64,000 nucleotides of DNA from Streptomyces sp. AC555_RSS877 (GCF_019049245.1 NZ_JAGMUK010000218.1:186001-250000); one strand, 5' to 3'; shown: positions 40,293 through 49,511, counted from the stretch's first letter. The notes: generated by a model not told the origin, from the letters alone. Made by a program: numbers and translations.

Positions 40293-40357
40293 TGCGCGAT
40301 GCGGATGCGCGCAGTATCGCTGCCGAATCGCCCGAAACCGGCTATTTCGGGTCTGGT

Positions 40358-40715
40358 TCACCGCTGCTCCACCTGCTCGCGCACGGAGAACACGACATCG
40401 CAGGACGGGCATCGGCCCTCGCCGAACACATACGTCAGCGCCCGGGCGACCTGCGTCCGGCCCGCCCCGACCGCCGCCCGGTGCAGCCGGGCCCCGACGC
40501 CCTCCAGCCGGTCCGGGTCCGCCGGTGCGAGCTCGGCCCGCCCCTCCTCGCCCACGGCGCCGCGGCCGACGTAGTCACCGGCCGCGGCGAAGGTCCCGTA
40601 CGAGCCGAAGGCCACGAAGAGCCCGCCTCCGCATGCCGGGCAGTCGAGTTCGTACTCCTCGTCGCACACGCCTTCCAGCTCCCGCGACCACACGGGAACG
40701 CCCTCGAAGGCGAGG
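40358..40715 (-). pseudogene. 5'-truncated zinc-ribbon protein gene
   Basis: About 118 C-terminal residues of a cytoplasmic protein remain, with two Cys pairs (DCPACGGGLFVAFG and GRCPSCDVVF) that make a zinc ribbon, and a helical region ALTYVFGEG between. The N-terminal part stops making sense at about 40700-40720, where the sequence passes abruptly into a GH27 fragment on the other strand; the frame stays open to 41083 only because it is antisense to that fragment. No start codon with a ribosome site is present at the break. It is therefore the remnant of a larger gene cut by a rearrangement. The native function is not recognised. Confidence 0.65.
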
Positions 40716-40720
40716 ACAGA

Positions 40721-41195
40721 GCCAAGGGCCTCAAGGCCGGCATCTACCTGCCCGCCGGGCTGGAGAAGGAGGCGTACGGCGCCGGCCAGGTGCCGATCTG
40801 GAACGCCGACGGCTGCACGACCGCCGACATCGTCTACGGCGACCTGCGCACCACCAACGGCTGGGACAGCTCGTACAAGCTCGACTTCTCCCAACCCTGC
40901 ACCCAGAAGTACACCGACTCCCAGGCACAGCTGCTCGCCGGCTGGGGCTACGACTTCCTCAAGCTCGACGGCGTCGGCGTCGGCCCCGGTTCCGGCAAGA
41001 GCGGCGACCAGTACGACAACGTTGCCGACGTGGCCGCCTGGAACAAGGCGATCGCCGGCACCGGCCGCCCGATCCACCTCCAACTGTCCTGGTCCCTCCG
41101 GTCACGCTGAAGGCGGGCAGCAACTCGGTCACCTTCGACAGCGGTACGGGCTACGCCCCGACATCGACCGCATGGACGTCCCGAAGCCGTCCTGA
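40721..41195 (+). pseudogene. Decayed GH27 alpha-galactosidase with CBM remnant
   Basis: Frame 2 from 40721 reads AKGLKAGIYLPAGLEKEAYG, then DGCTTADIVYGDLRTTNGWDSSYKLDF, LLAGWGYDFLKLDGVG (Asp of the catalytic LKLD) and GRPIHLQLSWSL, an unmistakable GH27 alpha-galactosidase/melibiase core of about 125 residues. At 41098-41103 it breaks off and continues in frame 1 with VTLKAGSNSVTFDSGTGYAP, the end of a carbohydrate-binding module, and after another one-base slip at about 41160 with DIDRMDVPKPS and a TGA at 41193. The start, signal peptide, second catalytic Asp and most of the barrel are missing. An internal deletion plus a frameshift makes it a dead gene. Confidence 0.85.
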
Positions 41196-41298
41196 CCGCG
41201 TGCGAGTTCTGGGAGGCGGACACGTGGCGTACGGTGACAAGGTCTGGACCGTGAGTCTGAAGCCGGGGGAGTCCGTAGCGTTGGAAGGACCTCACACG

Positions 41299-42510
41299 GT
41301 GACGGGCCGCCTCGCGCGTGCGGGCCGCGCAGCCGTCGTCCTGCTGCTGGCCTCCGCCTGCCAGTCCGCGTCCACGCCGGCCAAGGTCTTCGACGTCCCG
41401 GCCGGGACGGTCACCTGGGCAGCGAGTGCCGACCGCTTCGGCGAGGCCGCCGCCGACCGCGGCTACCGGCTGGTCGTGCACACCAGCGTCGGGGGCCGCG
41501 ATCCGCGGATCCGGCTCTCCAACGCCTTCGGGGACCGGCCGGTGACCTTCGGCAGCGTGTACGCCGGCCTCCAGAAGGAGGGCGCCGAACTCGTCCGCGG
41601 CAGCAACCGGAGGCTGACCTTCGGCCGGGCTCGCTCGGTCACCGTCCCCGCCGGCGAGACCGTGCTGAGCGACCCGCTGCCGGGCAGGCTGCCCGCCGAG
41701 AGCAACCTGGTCGTCAGCATCCACACCTCCGACGCGGCGGGCCCGGCGACCGGGCACTGGATGGCCATGCAGACGTCCTACGCCACCCGGGGCGACCACA
41801 CCGTCGAGGAGAGCGCCGCGAACTGGACGCAGACCAGCGGTTCGTGGTTCTACCTGGACGCGGTGTCCGTACGGGCCGGGGCGGGCACCGGAGCCGTCGT
41901 CGCCCTCGGCGACTCCGTCACCGACGGCTGGCAGTCCACCAGGGACCGGAACCGCCGCTGGCCCGACCACCTCGCCCGCCGCCTCCAACGGGCGGACACC
42001 TCCGTCAAGGGCGTCGCCAACGAGGGCATCGCCGGCAACAAGGTCCTCGCCGACGGTGCCGGACACAGCGCCCTGAACCGGCTGGACCGGGACGTGCTCT
42101 CCCAGCCCGGCCTGCGCACCGTGTTCCTCTTCGAGGGCGTCAACGACATCAAGGCCCACACGGGCGTCACCGCGGACGACCTGATCGAGGGCTACCGCGA
42201 GATCGTCGACCGGGTGCATGCGGCCGGCAAATGCGTCGCCGCGGCCACCGTCGGCCCCTTCAAGGGCTGGTCCGAATGGGACCCGGACGCCGAGGCCGTA
42301 CGCCGGGACGTCAACGACTTCATCCGCACGAGCGGCGAGTTCGACACCGTCACCGACTTCGACCGCATCCTCCGCAGCCCCTCCGACCCCGAGCGCATCC
42401 ACTCCGCCTTCGACGGCGGCGACCACCTCCACCCCAACGACAAGGGGATGCAGGCGATGGCCGACGCCGTCGACCTCAGGAGCCTGGACTGCGCCGACCC
42501 GCTGCCGTAG
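41299..42510 (+). CDS. SGNH/GDSL-hydrolase lipoprotein (rhamnogalacturonan acetylesterase-like)
   Basis: A 403-aa exported SGNH hydrolase. Signal VTGRLARAGRAAVVLLLASAC ends in a lipobox with Cys21. A beta-sandwich N-terminal region (about 35-200; VTWAASADRFGEAAADRGYRLVVHTS, RIRLSNAFGDRPVTFG) precedes the hydrolase core with block I VVALGDSVTDGWQS, block II NEGIAGNKVL, block III FEGVNDIKAH and block V DGGDHLHPND. All catalytic residues (Ser, Gly, Asn, Asp-His) are present; the likely substrates are O-acetyl groups on plant or cell-wall polysaccharide. GTG 41299 is chosen because of GGAAGGA upstream and the signal peptide. The frame is open far upstream through unrelated remnants. Confidence 0.88.
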   Translation: MTGRLARAGRAAVVLLLASACQSASTPAKVFDVPAGTVTWAASADRFGEAAADRGYRLVVHTSVGGRDPRIRLSNAFGDRPVTFGSVYAGLQKEGAELVRGSNRRLTFGRARSVTVPAGETVLSDPLPGRLPAESNLVVSIHTSDAAGPATGHWMAMQTSYATRGDHTVEESAANWTQTSGSWFYLDAVSVRAGAGTGAVVALGDSVTDGWQSTRDRNRRWPDHLARRLQRADTSVKGVANEGIAGNKVLADGAGHSALNRLDRDVLSQPGLRTVFLFEGVNDIKAHTGVTADDLIEGYREIVDRVHAAGKCVAAATVGPFKGWSEWDPDAEAVRRDVNDFIRTSGEFDTVTDFDRILRSPSDPERIHSAFDGGDHLHPNDKGMQAMADAVDLRSLDCADPLP

Positions 42511-42511
42511 C

Positions 42512-45484
42512 TCAGGAAGAGGGTCCGCGGCCCGATCCACTCGGCTCCGGAGTGATCAGGCCCTCCCGGTAGGCGACGGCCACCGCCTCCGTACGGCTCG
42601 CCGCGCCCAGCTTGGCGAGGATGTTGGAGACATGGACGCTCGCCGTCTTGCCGCTGATGAACAGCTCCTCGCCGATCTGCCGGTTGCTGCGGCCGAGGGC
42701 CAGGAGCCGCAGTACGTCCTGCTCGCGGGCGGTCAGGATCGCGGCACGGTCGGCCGCGGACGGGGTGTCCGACAGACGGCCGCGGCGGATCAGGGAGTCC
42801 AGCTGCGCGAGCAGCGGGGCCGCACCGAAACGGACGGCCGTGTCCCGGGCCGCGCGGGCCTGCACGGCCGCCTCCTCACGCCGGTCGGCCGCCAACAGGG
42901 CCTCCGCGAGGCGCACCTGGCAGCGCGCCCGCTCGTACACGTCGCCGAAGTCGAACGCCTCGACCGCCATCGCCCAGGCCGCCACGTCCGGCCCGGACTC
43001 GGCCCGCGCCCACTCCGCCTCCGCGCGGGCCAGCCACGCCTGCCCCTCCGGCCCCTGCGGTGTGCCGTCGCCGCGTACAACCGTGACGCGGGCCAGATCG
43101 CGGAGTTCGGTAGCCGTGGCCACCCAGCCGCGCGCCCCTGCCTCGTCCCCGGAGCGGCGGAGCGCGACGGCCCGGTCGGCCACCGCGGAGAGCGCGAGGG
43201 CGGCCAGCCGGACCGTGACGTCCGGAAGGCTGCCCGCGTCGTCGGTGAGGGCCGCGACGGTGGACCGCATCCGCTCCACGGCCGCCTCCGGCTGCCCCCG
43301 CTGCGCCGCCGCGTCGGTCAGTACGATGCCCGCGACGAGCATGCCCATCCAGTCGAACGGCCCCTCCAACAGGGCGCCGGCGCGGTCGACGGCCTTCAGG
43401 TCACCGCGCGCCAGCGCCACGTACAGGGCGGGGCCGACGGTGTATCCCGCGGCCGCCGGCAGCACCTCGGCGTCCGAGGCGGCCGCGCCGGCGCACTGGT
43501 CCCAGCGGCCCAGCGTGTACAGCACCAGCAGCCGGAGATAGCGCATCTCCAGCGGATACGGCGACGACAGCAGCCCCGCGCGCCGGGCCCGGTCCAGCCC
43601 CTCGGTCAGCCACGGCAGACACTCGTCGAGGTCACCCGACTCGAAGCAGCCGACGGCGAGGTTGAACAGGGCGCGCATCTCCACCGGCGCGTTGCCCGAG
43701 CCACGCGCGAGGTCCCGGGCCTCCCGCAGCCGCTTCCGGCCCTCCGGGGTGCGGCGGCCGCCCCCTTCGAGACCGGCCAGGGAGACGAGCAGGTCGGCCC
43801 GGGCGTCCGTCACGTCCAGTTGCTCGGCGATGGCCAGGGCCTGCCGGGCGACCCGCAACGCGGTCTCGTTCGCACCGACCTGACGCGCCGCCATGACGTG
43901 CGTGGCCGCCGCCCACACCCAGGTGCGGGACGGAGGATCGGCGGGGATCAGGGCGAGCGCCTCGCTGCTGTAGGCGAACGCGGCGGTCAGATTGTCGACG
44001 GTGATCAGGTTTCCGGCGAGCGTGTACCGCACCCGGGCGGCCAGCTCGGAGTCCGCGTCCTGGCCGATGCCGGCGAGCGCGGCGCGGGTCAGGGAGACCG
44101 CCCGGTGTGCCTCACCGGCGTGCGCGGCCGCCGCGGAGGCCCGCAGGGTGAGGGTCACCTGGTCGACGCCCTCGCCGGTGGGCCGTGCCGTCGCTTCCAC
44201 CGCCGACCACAGGTTCAGGGCCGCTTCGAGGTGCCGTAGCTCCTCGGCGGGCGCGCCGACCCGCTGGGCGTGGTCCGCGGCCTCCAGCGAGGCGGCGAGC
44301 GCCTCGGGCAGGTCGTGGCTCTCCCGGTAGTGGTGGGCGCGCTCGGCGGCGCTCTCGGCCCGGCGGCCCCGACCGGCGAGCAGCCGGGCGAACGCGCCGT
44401 GCAACCGGGACCGTTCACCCGGGAGCAGATCCGCGTACACCGCCTCGCGGGCCAGGGCGTGCCGGAAGGCGTACGTGTCGCCGTCCCCGGGAATCAGCAG
44501 CTGCCGCCCCAGGGCCTCGCGCAGCGCCGACTCCAGCTCGTCCTCGGGGAGCCTCACGGCCTCCCGCAACAGGTCGTGCTCGACGCGGCGCCCGGCGACC
44601 GCGGCCGTGCGCAGCACCTGCTGGGCGGTGTCGGACAGTTGCTCGAAGCGGATGAGGAGGACGTCGGCGAGACCGCTGGGAACCCCGCCGGCGTCCGTCT
44701 CCGTGGCCGCGACCAGCTCCTCCGCGTAGAAGGCGTTGCCCTCGGCGCGTTCGACGATCCGGCGGACCGTGGCGTCCGGCAGCGGACGGTCCTGCACCGC
44801 GCGCACCAGCCGCGCCACCTCGGCATCCGCCATGGGCCGCAGTTCCAGCCGCTCGACGGCGGGCAGCCGCACCAGCTCCGCCAGCAGCGGACGCAAGGGA
44901 TGGCGGCGGTGCAGGTCATCGGCGCGATAGGAGGCCAACACCGCCAGCCGGTGCGTGGGCGAGCCGCCCGCCGCCCGCTGGAGGATGCCCCGGCTGAGCA
45001 GGAACCGCAGCAGGTCCCGGGAGGACTGGTCGGCCCAGTGCAGGTCCTCCAGGACGAGCAGCAGGGGAGCGATGTCCGCGAGGTCGGCCAACAGCCCCGC
45101 GATGCCCTCGAACAGCCGCAGCCGTCCACCCACGTCCCGCACGGCGTCCGTGCCGCCGCCCAGCAGCCGGTCGACCACCGCATGCCCGGCGAGAGCGCCC
45201 GCGAACCGCTCGTCGCCCGCGAGCACCCCCAGGATCTCGGTGAACGGCAGATACGGCAGACCGACGTCACCGAGGTCGACGCAGTGCCCGGTGAGCACCG
45301 TCATCCCGGCCCGGGCGGCCTGCCCTGACACCTCGTCCAGCATCCGCGTCTTGCCGACACCGGCGTCCCCGGCGATCAGCACCGCCCGCGCCTCACCACC
45401 CCGGGCACGCTCCAGCAGGCCGAAGAGGCGGGAGAGTTCTTCTTCCCGGCCGATGAGCGGTGTGATGAACGAGGTCTGCGACAC
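42512..45484 (-). CDS. LuxR-family LAL (MalT-like) transcriptional regulator
   Basis: A 990-aa large ATP-binding LuxR regulator. N-terminal STAND-type ATPase: LIGREEELSRLFGLLERA, Walker A AGDAGVGKT (38-46), Walker B LLLVLEDLHWAD. A long helical TPR-like middle (about 380-900) senses an unknown ligand, and the C-terminal LuxR helix-turn-helix LTAREQDVLRLLALGRSNRQIGEELFISGKTASVHVSNIL binds DNA. LAL proteins are often pathway-specific activators in Streptomyces secondary metabolism. No biosynthetic cluster is seen here, so the target is unknown. The stop is one base from the convergent SGNH gene stop. Start ATG 45484. Confidence 0.93.
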   Translation of the reverse strand: MSQTSFITPLIGREEELSRLFGLLERARGGEARAVLIAGDAGVGKTRMLDEVSGQAARAGMTVLTGHCVDLGDVGLPYLPFTEILGVLAGDERFAGALAGHAVVDRLLGGGTDAVRDVGGRLRLFEGIAGLLADLADIAPLLLVLEDLHWADQSSRDLLRFLLSRGILQRAAGGSPTHRLAVLASYRADDLHRRHPLRPLLAELVRLPAVERLELRPMADAEVARLVRAVQDRPLPDATVRRIVERAEGNAFYAEELVAATETDAGGVPSGLADVLLIRFEQLSDTAQQVLRTAAVAGRRVEHDLLREAVRLPEDELESALREALGRQLLIPGDGDTYAFRHALAREAVYADLLPGERSRLHGAFARLLAGRGRRAESAAERAHHYRESHDLPEALAASLEAADHAQRVGAPAEELRHLEAALNLWSAVEATARPTGEGVDQVTLTLRASAAAAHAGEAHRAVSLTRAALAGIGQDADSELAARVRYTLAGNLITVDNLTAAFAYSSEALALIPADPPSRTWVWAAATHVMAARQVGANETALRVARQALAIAEQLDVTDARADLLVSLAGLEGGGRRTPEGRKRLREARDLARGSGNAPVEMRALFNLAVGCFESGDLDECLPWLTEGLDRARRAGLLSSPYPLEMRYLRLLVLYTLGRWDQCAGAAASDAEVLPAAAGYTVGPALYVALARGDLKAVDRAGALLEGPFDWMGMLVAGIVLTDAAAQRGQPEAAVERMRSTVAALTDDAGSLPDVTVRLAALALSAVADRAVALRRSGDEAGARGWVATATELRDLARVTVVRGDGTPQGPEGQAWLARAEAEWARAESGPDVAAWAMAVEAFDFGDVYERARCQVRLAEALLAADRREEAAVQARAARDTAVRFGAAPLLAQLDSLIRRGRLSDTPSAADRAAILTAREQDVLRLLALGRSNRQIGEELFISGKTASVHVSNILAKLGAASRTEAVAVAYREGLITPEPSGSGRGPSS

Positions 45485-45538
45485 GCATCCATCCTGGCAC
45501 GCGGAACCGACAACGCCCCTGCCCAGCAGGGGTGGGAC

Positions 45539-45898
45539 TCAGCGCAACGTCTCCGCCCAGTTCGCCGGCACCCGTCCCGCGGGCCCCGGCACCGGCTGGT
45601 CGGCGGGATGGCCGGCCGGCGGCGCGAGTTCCGGCCCGGCCTCGTACAGTTCGTTCGTCGCGAAGTTCCAGTACCAGCCCTCACCCGGCTCGAAGCTCTG
45701 CACCAGCGGATGACCGGTCTCCCGGAAGTGCCCGGTGGCGTGCTTACCCGGCGACGAGTCGCAGCAGCCGACATGGCCGCACTGGGCACAGCGCCGCAGA
45801 TGGAACCACCAGCCACCGGCCGCGTCGCACTCCACGCACCCGGCACCGCTCGGCGGAACGCCGGGCTCTACTCCGTCGATCGCGTTGTCGCTGGTCAT
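45539..45898 (-). CDS. UBP-type zinc finger protein
   Basis: A 119-aa protein with a ZnF-UBP domain: GCVECDAAGGWWFHLRRCAQCGHVGCCDSSPGKHATGHFRETGHPLVQSFEPGEGWYWNF contains the full Cys/His set of a UBP finger, a fold that in eukaryotes binds ubiquitin C termini. Bacterial versions are small stand-alone proteins next to redox or signalling genes; their ligand is unknown. ATG 45898 overlaps the stop of the sensor kinase gene by four bases, so it is the third gene of a translationally coupled operon. The last residues are Pro/Gly-rich. Confidence 0.9.
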   Translation of the reverse strand: MTSDNAIDGVEPGVPPSGAGCVECDAAGGWWFHLRRCAQCGHVGCCDSSPGKHATGHFRETGHPLVQSFEPGEGWYWNFATNELYEAGPELAPPAGHPADQPVPGPAGRVPANWAETLR

Positions 45899-47355
45899 GC
45901 CGGCTCCTCGGGTGCGGTGTCGGACTCCGCGGCGGCGAGCGGGAGAAGGACCTGGAAACGGGTGTCGCCCGGCTCGGACTCGACCTGGAGCGTGCCGTGG
46001 TGCTTGTTGACGACGATCCGCCAGGAGATGTCCAGGCCGAGCCCGGTGCCCTCGCCCACCGGTTTGGTGGTGAAGAACGGGTCGAAGATCCGGCCGCGGA
46101 CGTCCTTGGGGATCCCGGGGCCGGTGTCGCGGAACTCCACCAGCAACCGGTCGTTGTCGAGGGCCGTCCGCACGGTCAACGTGCCCTCCCCGCCGGTGCC
46201 GTTGATGGCGTGGACCGCGTTGTCGATCAGGTTCGTCCACACCTGGTTGAGTTCCGCCGGGTACGCCGGGATCCGCGGAACCTCACGGTCGTACTCCTTG
46301 ACGACCTTGATCCGTGATCCGATCTTGCCCGACAGCATCAGCAGGGTGCTGTCGAGGAGTTCGTGGACGTCGGCGACCTGGTACGGGGCCCGGTCGAGCT
46401 GGGAGTACTGCTTGGCGGCGCCGACCAGATGGGAGATCCGGGTGGTGGAGTCCTCGATCTCGTCCAGCAACAGCTCGGTCTCGACCGTGTAGTTGAGCCA
46501 CCCGATCGCGCTCGGCAGGATGTCCTCGTCCACGGCCGCCGCGACCTGGTCCAGCCAGTCGGTGTCGAGCCCGGCCTGGACGAAGGTGGGGGCGATCTGC
46601 CAGCCCTCGGGGATCTCGTGGTCGTCGAGCCAGTCGGTGAGGACGTCCTCGCGGTCCGAGGCCTCCAGGGGGCTCAACGACGGTGCCTTGGCGACGCGTT
46701 CGGCCGTGCGTTCCTGGATGTCGATGAGGTTCGCCAGAGCCTCCGGCGAGAACGAGCCCGCGGAGATCACCCGCAGCTTGTGCCGCATCTTGCCCACGCG
46801 CTCGCGCAGTGTCGCGGTCGCCCGGACGGCCGCCGCCGCCGGGTTGTTGAGCTCGTGGGTGAGTCCGGCGGACAAGGAGCCCAGCGCCAGCAGCCGTTCG
46901 CGCTGCCCGATGGCCCGTTGCGTGCTCTTCGCCCCGAAGAACAGCCCCTCCAGCAGATGCACCGCCATCGGGAACCACTCCCTCATGAAGCTCGCGAACC
47001 TGTCCGCGGGCAGCACGAAGAAGCGCGTCGGTTCCGTGACGCGCATCGAGTTGACGTACCTCTGCTGCACCCGGTCACCCAGATACGCCTGCATCGACCC
47101 CGAGTACACCCCGCGCTGGGAGGTCCGGTTGACCTCCACGTCGTCGCCGCCGACCCGGCGGGAGAGCACGACCGTGCCCTCGATCATGACGTAGAAGCAC
47201 GTGGCGGGCTCGCCCTCGGTGTAGACGGGGCCCGGCTCGAACCTCTCTATCCGCCCTTCGCTGCACAGCCTCCCGATCTGCTCGGGGGACAGCTCCTCGA
47301 ACAGGAACAGCGAGCCGACCTCCTGCGGGCTGCACGGCATCACCTGCCCGCTCAC
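45895..47355 (-). CDS. Cyclic-nucleotide-binding-domain sensor histidine kinase
   Basis: A 486-aa soluble kinase. An N-terminal cNMP-binding-like domain (about 18-135; LFLFEELSPEQIGRLCSEGRIERFEPGPVYTEGEPATCFYVMIEG) is joined to a DHp domain with the phosphoacceptor His in LGSLSAGLTHELNNPAAAA, then an HATPase domain with N box NQVWTNLIDNAVHAI and G boxes EFRDTGPGIP and GEGTGLGLDISWRIV. All catalytic elements are intact. GTG 47355 overlaps the stop of the REC-TrxR gene as GTGA and has CTGGAG upstream; ATG 47340 is an alternative. The fused REC domain of the upstream gene is the likely phosphotransfer partner (inference). The stop overlaps the UBP gene. Confidence 0.93.
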   Translation of the reverse strand: MSGQVMPCSPQEVGSLFLFEELSPEQIGRLCSEGRIERFEPGPVYTEGEPATCFYVMIEGTVVLSRRVGGDDVEVNRTSQRGVYSGSMQAYLGDRVQQRYVNSMRVTEPTRFFVLPADRFASFMREWFPMAVHLLEGLFFGAKSTQRAIGQRERLLALGSLSAGLTHELNNPAAAAVRATATLRERVGKMRHKLRVISAGSFSPEALANLIDIQERTAERVAKAPSLSPLEASDREDVLTDWLDDHEIPEGWQIAPTFVQAGLDTDWLDQVAAAVDEDILPSAIGWLNYTVETELLLDEIEDSTTRISHLVGAAKQYSQLDRAPYQVADVHELLDSTLLMLSGKIGSRIKVVKEYDREVPRIPAYPAELNQVWTNLIDNAVHAINGTGGEGTLTVRTALDNDRLLVEFRDTGPGIPKDVRGRIFDPFFTTKPVGEGTGLGLDISWRIVVNKHHGTLQVESEPGDTRFQVLLPLAAAESDTAPEEPA

Positions 47356-49028
47356 GACTGCTCCAGATACCGGTGGACGAGCATCACGGCCATGGCTCCC
47401 TCTCCGACGGCGGACGCGACCCGCTTCGCGGACTCGGCACGGGCGTCGCCCGCGACGAACACGCCGGGGATGCTGGTCTCCAGGTGGTACGGCGGCCGGT
47501 CCAGTTCCCAGCCGGCCGGCGGCCGTCCGTCGGCGGTCAGGTCGGGCCCGGTCAGGATGAACCCTCGCTCGTCGCGCAGCACCGTGCCGTCGAGCCAGTC
47601 GGTCAGCGGGGCCGCGCCGATGAACACGAACACCCACTGGGCGTCGACCAGTTCGGTCCGCCCGCTGTCGACGTCGCGCAGCGTCAGCTGCTCCAGGCGC
47701 CCGGAGCCGTGCGCGGCCTCCACGACCGTGCGGCAGCGCACCGAGATGTTCGGCGACTCCTCGATCTGCTGGATCAGGTAGTGCGACATCGACGCCGTCA
47801 GCGACTCCCCGCGCACCAGCAGGGTCACCGACTTGGCGCCCCGGGCCAGGTACATCGCCGCCTGCCCCGCGGAGTTGGCGCCGCCGACGATGTACACGTC
47901 CTGGCCCTGGCAGGAGGCCGCCTCGGTCAGCGCCGAGCCGTAGAAGACCCCGCAGCCCGTCAGGTCGGTCGTGCCGGGCGCCTCGAGCTGACGGTAGGAC
48001 ACGCCGGTCGCCAGGATCACGCTGTGCGCGGCGATGGCCGACCCGTCCGAGAACCGTACGATGCGCGAGGCGCCGTTGATCTCCAGTCCCGTCACCTCGC
48101 GCGCGCTGAGGATCTCGGCGCCGAACTTCGTCGCCTGCCGCCGGGCCCGGTCGGTGAGCTGGGCTCCCGACACGCCGTCGGGGAAGCCGAGGTAGTTCTC
48201 GATGCGTGAGCTCTGCCCGGCCTGCCCGCCGGTCGCCGACCGTTCCACGAGCACGGTCCGCAGCCCCTCGGAGGCCCCGTACACCGCCGAGCCGAGCCCG
48301 GCCGGGCCGCCGCCGATGACGACGAGGTCGTAGAAGTCGTCCGCGGGCGTCGTGGCCAGCCCCACCCGCGCGGCCAGCTCGGGGGCCTCCGGCTCGACCA
48401 GGGCCGTGCCGTCCGGGGTGATGACCAGCGGCAGCCGCTGCGCGTCCTGCCCGGCCGCCGCCAGCAGGCGCTGCCCCTCGGGCTCGTCCGCCGAGTACCA
48501 GCGGTACGGCACCTGGTTGCGGGCCAGGAACTCCCGTACGTCCGAGGAGCGCGCCGACCAGCGGTGTCCGACCACCTTGGTGGCCGGCACCGGCCGGTAG
48601 TCGCTGCTCCGCCATGCCTCCAGGAGGTCGTCCAGGACCGGGTACAGCTTCTCCTCGGGCGGGTCCCACGGCTTGAGGAGGTAGTGGTCGAGGTCCACGA
48701 CGTTGATCGCGTCGATCGCCGCGTTCGTGTCCGCGTACGCGGTCAGCAGCACCCGCCGGGCGCCCGGATACACGTCGAGGGCCTGTTCCAGGAACTCGAT
48801 GCCGTTCATCTGCGGCATCCGGTAGTCCGCCAGGATCACGGCCACCAGGTCTCCCCGCAGCTTCAGCTCACGCAGTGCCTCAAGTGCCGACTCGCCGGAC
48901 TCGGCGCGCACGATCCGGTACGACTCGCCGTAGCGCCGTCGCAGATCCCGTGCGACGGCGCGGGACACTCCCGGGTCGTCGTCCACGGTCAAGATGACGG
49001 TCCGCGCTGCGTCCGCGGCCTGTGTCAT
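47352..49028 (-). CDS. Response-regulator REC domain fused to thioredoxin-fold and TrxR-like flavoprotein
   Basis: A 558-aa fusion. REC domain (about 10-135): acidic pair in LTVDDDPGVSRAV, phosphoacceptor Asp in ILADYRMPQMNG, Thr in LLTAYAD and Lys in HYLLKPW. A thioredoxin/glutaredoxin-like segment follows (about 150-215) with the Cys motif replaced (HRWSARSSDVREFL). The rest is a thioredoxin-reductase-like flavoprotein: VVIGGGPAGLGSAVYGASEG, LVERSATGGQAGQSSRIENYLGFPDG, VYIVGGANSAGQAAMYL and GVFVAGDARAESAKRVASAVGEGAMA. The redox CxxC is missing; the region reads GCGVFYGSALTEAASC. It probably has oxidase or sensor activity controlled by phosphorylation. First gene of a coupled operon with the sensor kinase and UBP protein. 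Confidence 0.93.
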   Translation of the reverse strand: MTQAADAARTVILTVDDDPGVSRAVARDLRRRYGESYRIVRAESGESALEALRELKLRGDLVAVILADYRMPQMNGIEFLEQALDVYPGARRVLLTAYADTNAAIDAINVVDLDHYLLKPWDPPEEKLYPVLDDLLEAWRSSDYRPVPATKVVGHRWSARSSDVREFLARNQVPYRWYSADEPEGQRLLAAAGQDAQRLPLVITPDGTALVEPEAPELAARVGLATTPADDFYDLVVIGGGPAGLGSAVYGASEGLRTVLVERSATGGQAGQSSRIENYLGFPDGVSGAQLTDRARRQATKFGAEILSAREVTGLEINGASRIVRFSDGSAIAAHSVILATGVSYRQLEAPGTTDLTGCGVFYGSALTEAASCQGQDVYIVGGANSAGQAAMYLARGAKSVTLLVRGESLTASMSHYLIQQIEESPNISVRCRTVVEAAHGSGRLEQLTLRDVDSGRTELVDAQWVFVFIGAAPLTDWLDGTVLRDERGFILTGPDLTADGRPPAGWELDRPPYHLETSIPGVFVAGDARAESAKRVASAVGEGAMAVMLVHRYLEQS

Positions 49029-49157
49029 ACGTCTCCCACCCCGAGGTCGGACTCACGGCACGGTGAACCCAAGGTTGTGCGGCCACCTGGCCGGTTCCCG
49101 CCCATCGTATGTTCGATCGTGCCGCTTCACTCACGTATGCGGGTGCCGGCCGGGAGG

Positions 49158-49511
49158 TCAGCCCCGGCGTGGCCCGAGCACGCAGAACTCATTGCCCTCG
49201 GGGTCCATGAGGGTCACCCACGGCTGCTCGCCCTGGCCGACGTCCGCGTGCCGCGCGCCGAGGGCGAGAAGGCGAGCCACCTCCGCCTCCTGGTCGTCCG
49301 GCCGGAAGTCGGGATGGAGGCGGTTCTTGACCGTCTTGCCCTCCGGTACCTGTGCGAAGAGGAGTCCGGGGAGGCGGTCCTTCTCGGGCCGGATCTCGAA
49401 CTCGTCGGGAAGGTCGCCCACGACCACCCATCCCAGCGCCTCGGCCCACCAGCGGCCCAGAGCCGCCGGATCGGCCGCGTCCACGACAACCTGCTCCCAT
49501 TCCAAGGTCAT
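49158..49511 (-). CDS. VOC-family protein (glyoxalase-like)
   Basis: A 117-aa VOC protein of the glyoxalase-like (PF18029) type: LEWEQVVVDAADPAALGRWWAEALGWVVV at the N terminus, GLLFAQVPEGKTVKNRLHPDFRPDDQEAEVARLLALGARHADVGQG in the middle and WVTLMDPEGNEFCVL at the end. A His and Glu typical of metal sites are present but the activity is unknown. ATG 49511 is the first Met before the family sequence; a longer frame is out of context. The divergent USP gene starts 65 bases away. Confidence 0.88.
   Translation of the reverse strand: MTLEWEQVVVDAADPAALGRWWAEALGWVVVGDLPDEFEIRPEKDRLPGLLFAQVPEGKTVKNRLHPDFRPDDQEAEVARLLALGARHADVGQGEQPWVTLMDPEGNEFCVLGPRRG

Noticed and set aside
41196..41298. Short in-frame stretch before the SGNH lipoprotein reading like a glycosidase tail (VWTVSLKPGESVAL)
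   Set aside because: May be another remnant of the decayed sugar locus, but too short to assign; the lipoprotein signal and ribosome site favour the start at 41299.
42218..44239. 673-aa plus-strand frame over the LAL regulator
   Set aside because: Begins inside the SGNH gene in another frame and runs antisense to the LAL gene; no recognisable domain.
45895..48669. 924-aa frame joining the REC-TrxR region and the sensor kinase
   Set aside because: The portion beyond 47355 is out of frame with the flavoprotein and Arg/Gly-rich; the two genes overlap by four bases instead.
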